64,000 nt of DNA from Micromonospora cremea. GTDB taxonomy: Bacteria; Actinomycetota; Actinomycetes; Mycobacteriales; Micromonosporaceae. Shown here one piece after another: positions 59,633 to 64,000 of this stretch. The first letter of the stretch is position 1. Every line of letters starts with the position of its first letter. Under the pieces are notes generated by a model that worked only from the letters and a program-made list of their open reading frames with translations, searched no databases and was not told the DNA's origin. Made by a program: the position numbers and the translations under genes. The DNA lies in contig NZ_FSQT01000002.1 of NCBI RefSeq assembly GCF_900143515.1, positions 2,543,501 through 2,607,500 on the forward strand. Direction: 5' to 3'.

Positions 59633-61312
59633 TCAGTCGACCGTCGGCAGCTTCGGGCCGAGGACGTCGTCGGCGTCCACGATCGTGTACGCGTACCCCT
59701 GCTCGGCCAGGAAACGCTGCCGGTGTGCGGCGTACTCGGTGTCGATGGTGTCCCGGGAAACCACCGTGTAGAAGTGCGCCTGTCGGCCGTCCGCCTTCGG
59801 TCGCAGCACCCGACCGAGCCGCTGCGCCTCCTCCTGCCGGGAGCCGAACGTCCCCGACACCTGGATCGCCACCGCCGCCTCGGGCAGGTCGATGGAGAAG
59901 TTGCCGACCTTGGAGATGACCAGCGTGCGGATCTCCCCGGAGCGGAACGCGTCGAAGAGCCGTTCCCGCTCCCTGTTCGTGGTCGAGCCCTGGATGATCG
60001 GCGCGTCCAGGTATTCGCCCAGCTGGTGCAGCTGGTCGATGTAGGCGCCGATCACCAGCACCTGGTCGTCCGGGTGCCGGTCGACCAGTGCCTTCACCAC
60101 GGGCAGCTTCGTGCGCGCGGTCGCCGCCATCCGGTAGCGCTCCTCGGCCTCCGCGGTCGCGTACGACATGCGCTCCGCGTCGGTCAGGGTCACCCGGACC
60201 TCGGTGCACTCGGCCGGGGCGATCCAGCCCTGCGACTCGATGTCCTTCCACGGAGCGTCGTACCGCTTCGGACCGATCAGGCTGAACACGTCACCCTCGC
60301 GGCCGTCCTCGCGGACCAGGGTGGCGGTCAGGCCGAGTCGGCGGCGGGCCTGAAGATCGGCGGTGAACCGGAAGATCGGCGCGGGCAGCAGGTGCACCTC
60401 GTCGTAGACGACCAGGCCCCAGTCGCGGGCCCCGAACAGGTCCAGGTGGGTGAACGCGCCGCCGCGCCGCGAGGTGAGCACCTGGTACGTGGCGATGGTG
60501 ACCGGGCGGATCTCCTTGCGCTCGCCCGAGTACTCCCCGATCTCCTCCTCGGTCAGCGAGGTGCGGGCGATCAGCTCCCGCTTCCACTGCCGGCCGGCGA
60601 CGGTGTTGGTGACCAGGATCAGCGTGGTCGCCTTCGCCTCGGCCATCGCCGCCGCGCCCACCAGGGTCTTGCCGGCGCCGCAGGGCAGCACCACCACGCC
60701 CGACCCGCCGGCCCAGAACGCCTCCACGGCCTCCCGCTGGTACGACCGCAGCGTCCACGGCTTGCTGCCGTCCTTGCCGGTCTCGGCCAGCTCGATCGGG
60801 TGCGCCTCGCCGTCGACGTAGCCGGCCAGGTCCTCCGCCGGCCAGCCCAGCTTGAGCAGGGCCTGCTTGAGTCGGCCGCGCTCGGACGGGTGCACCTGGA
60901 TGGTGTCGTCGTCGATCTTGTTGCCGAGCATGCCGGCGAGCTTCTTGCTCTTGGCCACCTCGATCAGCACCAGCCGGTCCAGTGCCCGCAGCACCAGGCC
61001 GTACGCCGGGTCGTTGGCGAGCTGGAGCCGGCCGTACCGGTCCATCGTCTCGGCCACGTCCACCAGCAGCGCGTGCGGCACCGGGTAGCGCGAGTACTTG
61101 ATCAGCGAGTCCACCACGCCCTCGGCGTCGTGCCCCGCGGCGCGGGCGTTCCACAGCCCGAGCGGGGTCAGCCGGTAGGTGTGCACGTGTTCGGGAGAGC
61201 GCTCCAGCTCGGCGAAGGGCGCGATCGCCATTCGACAGGCCTGCGCGTCCGGGTGGTCGATCTCCAGCAGCAGGGTCTTGTCCGACTGCACGATCAGTGG
61301 TCCACCGCTCAC
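59633..61312 (-). CDS. XPB/Ssl2-type DNA repair helicase
   Basis: This 559-residue superfamily 2 helicase starts at GTG 61312 (VSGGPLIVQSDKTLLLEIDH). Motif I is VLPCGAGKTLVGAAAMAEAK near residue 207; motif II WGLVVYDEVHLLPAPIFRFT; motif III GLTATLVREDGREG; motif VI QRLGRVLRPKADGRQA. The N-terminal 190 residues are the XPB DNA-damage-recognition-like domain. It ends with DADDVLGPKLPTVD. It unwinds DNA 3'-5' and is conserved in actinobacteria. A partial protein of the same helicase-associated type starts at 62694. Confidence 0.95.
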   Translation of the reverse strand: MSGGPLIVQSDKTLLLEIDHPDAQACRMAIAPFAELERSPEHVHTYRLTPLGLWNARAAGHDAEGVVDSLIKYSRYPVPHALLVDVAETMDRYGRLQLANDPAYGLVLRALDRLVLIEVAKSKKLAGMLGNKIDDDTIQVHPSERGRLKQALLKLGWPAEDLAGYVDGEAHPIELAETGKDGSKPWTLRSYQREAVEAFWAGGSGVVVLPCGAGKTLVGAAAMAEAKATTLILVTNTVAGRQWKRELIARTSLTEEEIGEYSGERKEIRPVTIATYQVLTSRRGGAFTHLDLFGARDWGLVVYDEVHLLPAPIFRFTADLQARRRLGLTATLVREDGREGDVFSLIGPKRYDAPWKDIESQGWIAPAECTEVRVTLTDAERMSYATAEAEERYRMAATARTKLPVVKALVDRHPDDQVLVIGAYIDQLHQLGEYLDAPIIQGSTTNRERERLFDAFRSGEIRTLVISKVGNFSIDLPEAAVAIQVSGTFGSRQEEAQRLGRVLRPKADGRQAHFYTVVSRDTIDTEYAAHRQRFLAEQGYAYTIVDADDVLGPKLPTVD

Positions 61313-61485
61313 GCCAGGGTCCTCTCCTCCGGTTGGTCGTCCGGTCGTGGCGCCTGCTTACCCGCCGCTGGCCGACCATCCAGTGTTGCACGGTGCGGAC
61401 TGTCGGAAGAAAGATGCTCACCGGGCGCAACCGACACGGCACTTATGAACGTCTAGCAAAGGGACGACGGTCCAGGGGAGGTTCC

Positions 61486-62346
61486 ATGAAGCATGTCCGG
61501 ATCACTTCCCGACTTGTCGCCGTGATGGTGGTCGCGCTGGTCGGTGCCGGTGCGTGCGCGTTCGATCCGCAGGCCGGCGGGGGTGGCGGCGGGGGAGCCG
61601 CCCCGGCAGGTGCGGCGGAACAGTCAACGGGGGCGAGCGGCACGCCCGGGCCGGACCAGCGCGGCCGGCCCGCGACGACCGCGCCGACACGGACGCCGAC
61701 GCCGAAGCCCACCCGGAGCGCCACGCCGAAGCCAACCCGCAGCACACCGACGGCACCGGCCACCAGCACCACCGCGCCGGCCGCGGGCTGCCCGCAGGGC
61801 GAGCACCAACGCGCGGTGGAGACCTACCTGGCCCGGTTGGGCGGGTTCGGGCCGGTGACCGTGGACGGCCGGCAGTCCGCCGCCGACTGCGCCGCGATCA
61901 AGAAGTTCCAGCGGCGGTACGGCATCCGCCCCGTCCAGGGTCGCGCCGGGCCGACCACCTACGACGTCCGCTGCAAGGCCGGCACGGGCACCACGTTCTG
62001 CGTCGATTTGACCCGGCAGACCGTCTGGGCCGTCCGGGGCGGCAAGGTGATCATGGCGCCGACGGTGACCCGCACCGGAATGTCCGGTTACCGCACTCCG
62101 GCCGGCACGTACACGGTCAACTACCGCAACCGGAAGGAATGGTCCGACCCGTACGAGGTGTGGCTGCCGTACTGGCAGCACTTCACCCAGGGGATGGGCT
62201 TCCACGAGACCACCACCTACCTGCACGAGAAGTCGATCGGCTCGCACGGCTGCGTCAACCTGCTGCACGCCGACGCCGTCCGGATGTGGGAACTGGGGAA
62301 GGTGGGCACCCGCGTCGTGCTGATCGGCCGCCGCCCCGGCACCTGA
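61486..62346 (+). CDS. L,D-transpeptidase with peptidoglycan-binding domain
   Basis: This 286-residue exported protein starts MKHVRITSRLVAVMVVALVG with a possible lipobox AGAC near residue 25. A Gly- and Thr/Pro-rich spacer (PTRTPTPKPTRSATPKPTRS) leads to a PG_binding_1-like domain (TVDGRQSAADCAAIKKFQRR). The YkuD domain ends in the catalytic SIGSHGCVNLL with His 254 and Cys 256. It cross-links peptidoglycan stems. GGGGAGG stands 4-6 bases before ATG 61486. Confidence 0.92.
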   Translation: MKHVRITSRLVAVMVVALVGAGACAFDPQAGGGGGGGAAPAGAAEQSTGASGTPGPDQRGRPATTAPTRTPTPKPTRSATPKPTRSTPTAPATSTTAPAAGCPQGEHQRAVETYLARLGGFGPVTVDGRQSAADCAAIKKFQRRYGIRPVQGRAGPTTYDVRCKAGTGTTFCVDLTRQTVWAVRGGKVIMAPTVTRTGMSGYRTPAGTYTVNYRNRKEWSDPYEVWLPYWQHFTQGMGFHETTTYLHEKSIGSHGCVNLLHADAVRMWELGKVGTRVVLIGRRPGT

Positions 62347-62441
62347 GCGACCCGCCCGGATCGGGGTTTTAACCCCTGTCACACCGGTCCCGCGAGTGAC
62401 ACCCTGGGAGTCCAGGGCCGTACCGGGCGGGGAGGCTGGGC

Positions 62442-62678
62442 ATGACGGTCGACCGTGACGTGATCAAAGCGCACGACCAGGTTCAACCCGACGAGGTGTC
62501 CCGCGCGACCGTGGTCGCGTACGCCGTCGCGGCAGCGCTCCTCGTCGGGTGGTTCCTGTTCGGTTGGCTGGTGCTGCGGCAGGGCTTCGTCGACTCGATC
62601 GGGGAGTCCGCCGGCGCCGGCTTCGCGCTGCTGCTGATCATCTCGGTCGTCGGCACCGTACGCCGCAGCCGACGCTGA
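62442..62678 (+). CDS. Small two-span membrane protein
   Basis: A 78-residue protein, MTVDRDVIKAHDQVQPDEVS, then two hydrophobic stretches (VVAYAVAAALLVGWFLFGWL and SAGAGFALLLIISVVGTV) and a basic end RRSRR. No family was recognised. It lies between the transpeptidase and the helicase-associated gene (convergent), with GGGGAGG 10 bases before the ATG. Confidence 0.7.
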   Translation: MTVDRDVIKAHDQVQPDEVSRATVVAYAVAAALLVGWFLFGWLVLRQGFVDSIGESAGAGFALLLIISVVGTVRRSRR

Positions 62679-62693
62679 CCGGCGCGGCTCCGG

Positions 62694-64000
62694 TCAGTCC
62701 GCCACCACCGCTGCGGTGATCCGGTGCAGCGCGAAGGTGTGCAGCATCTCGGTCCGCTCGTCCTCGGCGCGTAGGTAGCCGGCGCCGATCGAGACCGGCT
62801 TGACCAGCCGGGACGCGGTCGCCCCGTGCGCGTCCACGTATCCCACCCAGACCAGCGCCCGGTCCCGCACGGCCTGCTGGAGCACGGCCAGCGCCTCGCT
62901 GTGCGTGTGTGCCGGCACCGGCCCGCCGCCGAGGCCGGCCGCCCCGCCGCGTACCACCGCCGGTGCCCGTCGGGCGGCCCGCGCCGCCGCCTCACCCCGC
63001 CGGATGTGCTCCACCACGCCCAGCAGCCGAGGCATGGGCAGCTTCGGGGTAGCCAGCGGATCCAACGTCCGGGTGGTCACCGGCACCCGGGCCGGAGCCC
63101 GCCGGATCCGTGGCCGGGACAGCACGGTGCTGCCGCTGCCGTCCTCCTGCGCCGGGGCGTACCCGGCGTCGCGCAACGCGCCCAGCAGCCGACCCACCTG
63201 GTACGGGGTGGTCAGCACCGTCGGGGCGAGCCGGCGCAGCGTCAGCGACTCCAGCCGCCGGTCGGCCAGCACCTCGCTGAGCAGCGTCTCGTCGTCGCTG
63301 CGCAGGTACGCCCCGGCCAGGCCGACCCGCAACCCGCCGTGCTTGCGGGCCACGTCGTCCACCAGATAGGTGAGCCCCTGCGGCACCGGGGTGCGGGACC
63401 GCCGCCGGAACACGTCGTGCAGGTCGTCGGCCGAGTAGCCGGCATCCAACGCCCGCCGCACGCTCGCCGTCGTGACCCGGTGCACGCTGGCCCCGCCGGC
63501 CGACTCGAGTTCGGTCATCGCCTCCAGCTCGGCGGCGAGCGCCGGCTCGGGTGGCCCGGGCACCACCACCGTCAGGTCGGCCTGCACCAGGAGGTGGTCG
63601 ACCGGGGCGGGCAGCAGCGCGTCCAGCGCCCGTGCCGCGCTGGACGGGTCACCGCTCTCGGCGTCGGCGTGCAGCCCCAGCGGGTCGCCGCCGCCCGGCT
63701 CGTCGGCCGCAGTCAGGTCGGCCAGCAGCAGCCGGCCGTACGAGGTGAGCGCCCCCAGGCCGGTGACGCCGAGCTGCGCCGCCTCGGCCAGCACCTCCCG
63801 GTGGGCGGCCTCCCGGCCCCGGCTGCGTCGTGGCGCCCGCCAGTCCAGCAGGTCCTGCACCTCCTCCGGAGTGGGCGAGGCCGCCGGCTCCAGGTCGGCG
63901 AGTACGGCGAGCACCGCCCGCCGGGTGCCCGGCGCGCCGGCCCGCTCGGCCTCGGCGGAGAGCGCGGTGATCGGCCGGTCCCGGTCATCGCGCCGGCCGA
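62694..64000 (-). CDS. Helicase-associated (XPB N-terminal-like) protein, 5' end outside window
   Basis: The frame is open from 62694 to the window end, so the N-terminus is missing. At least 435 residues are present. Blocks LVQADLTVVVPGPPEPALAA and HRVTTASVRRALDAGYSADD followed by LHDVFRRRSRTPVPQGLTYL match the helicase-conserved-C/XPB-N type (PF13625-like). The C-terminal 90 residues (LQQAVRDRALVWVGYVDAHG, SIGAGYLRAEDERTEMLHTF) are WYL-like. This partner type commonly sits near XPB in actinobacteria; here it is separated by the transpeptidase and a small gene. Confidence 0.85.
   Translation of the reverse strand, partial: GRRDDRDRPITALSAEAERAGAPGTRRAVLAVLADLEPAASPTPEEVQDLLDWRAPRRSRGREAAHREVLAEAAQLGVTGLGALTSYGRLLLADLTAADEPGGGDPLGLHADAESGDPSSAARALDALLPAPVDHLLVQADLTVVVPGPPEPALAAELEAMTELESAGGASVHRVTTASVRRALDAGYSADDLHDVFRRRSRTPVPQGLTYLVDDVARKHGGLRVGLAGAYLRSDDETLLSEVLADRRLESLTLRRLAPTVLTTPYQVGRLLGALRDAGYAPAQEDGSGSTVLSRPRIRRAPARVPVTTRTLDPLATPKLPMPRLLGVVEHIRRGEAAARAARRAPAVVRGGAAGLGGGPVPAHTHSEALAVLQQAVRDRALVWVGYVDAHGATASRLVKPVSIGAGYLRAEDERTEMLHTFALHRITAAVVAD

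Overview
The window is high-GC actinobacterial chromosome, most likely Micromonosporaceae (Micromonospora-like). The signs are an MFS-thymidylate kinase fusion next to holB, RicT/PSP1, a Ku plus split LigD set, a TIGR03089-type protein, an SCO6745-type protein, an XPB-type helicase, frequent GTG/TTG starts, and dispersed TTGATCGACTCC-type palindromes. No rRNA, CRISPR array, replication origin or complete prophage was seen. The only RNA gene found is a tRNA-Thr(CGU).

Layout. (1) 1-8.9 kb, core: a partial PLP-barrel protein (minus), then tmk fusion, holB and three small genes that look like a type VII secretion-associated module (YbaB-like, EspC-like, WXG-like), ricT, a membrane metallophosphoesterase (minus) and tRNA-Thr. 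(2) 8.9-24.9 kb, degraded mobile or variable island starting at the tRNA: a truncated integrase, a possible Imm1-like immunity gene, an alpha/beta hydrolase, an ISAs1-family IS with intact 18-bp inverted repeats and a 10-bp target duplication, a Clp-N-only protein, a frameshifted integrase, two related membrane proteins, a PrcB-type lipoprotein, several unknown genes, a DHFR/RibD-like reductase, a LysR relic and several families of dispersed repeats. One family (R1-R4) is a roughly 70-bp imperfect palindrome, and the IS sits inside one copy. (3) 25.0-28.5 kb: an ABC exporter and two-component system in one operon. (4) 28.5-47.3 kb: mostly single metabolic and regulatory genes: methyltransferase, VOC, PPOX flavoprotein, DUF2231-Hsp20, a heptose-type set (GT9, GT2, HldE), PfpI-like, DHA2 exporter, TetR with a candidate operator facing an aldo/keto reductase, NUDIX, acyl-CoA synthetase, quinone reductase, HAD, SCO6745-like, FKBP, DUF4241. 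(5) 47.4-50.4 kb: NHEJ locus with ku divergent from the LigD-type ligase and polymerase. (6) 50.4-64 kb: a short inositol-phosphate-synthase-like gene, secreted proteins (esterase-like/phytase-type, M43-like metalloprotease, unknown), TIGR03089, a CMD protein, HicA-HicB between two palindromes, an XPB helicase, an L,D-transpeptidase and a partial helicase-associated protein.

How the genes work together. The clearest functional units are tmk-holB (nucleotide supply and replication clamp loading), the ABC/TCS operon (probably sensing and exporting an envelope-active compound), ku/ligD (end joining), hldE with GT2 and GT9 (activated heptose and glycan transfer, inferred), and hicAB. The island carries the most unexplained structure: repeat copies, orphan immunity-like genes and damaged recombinases lie together.
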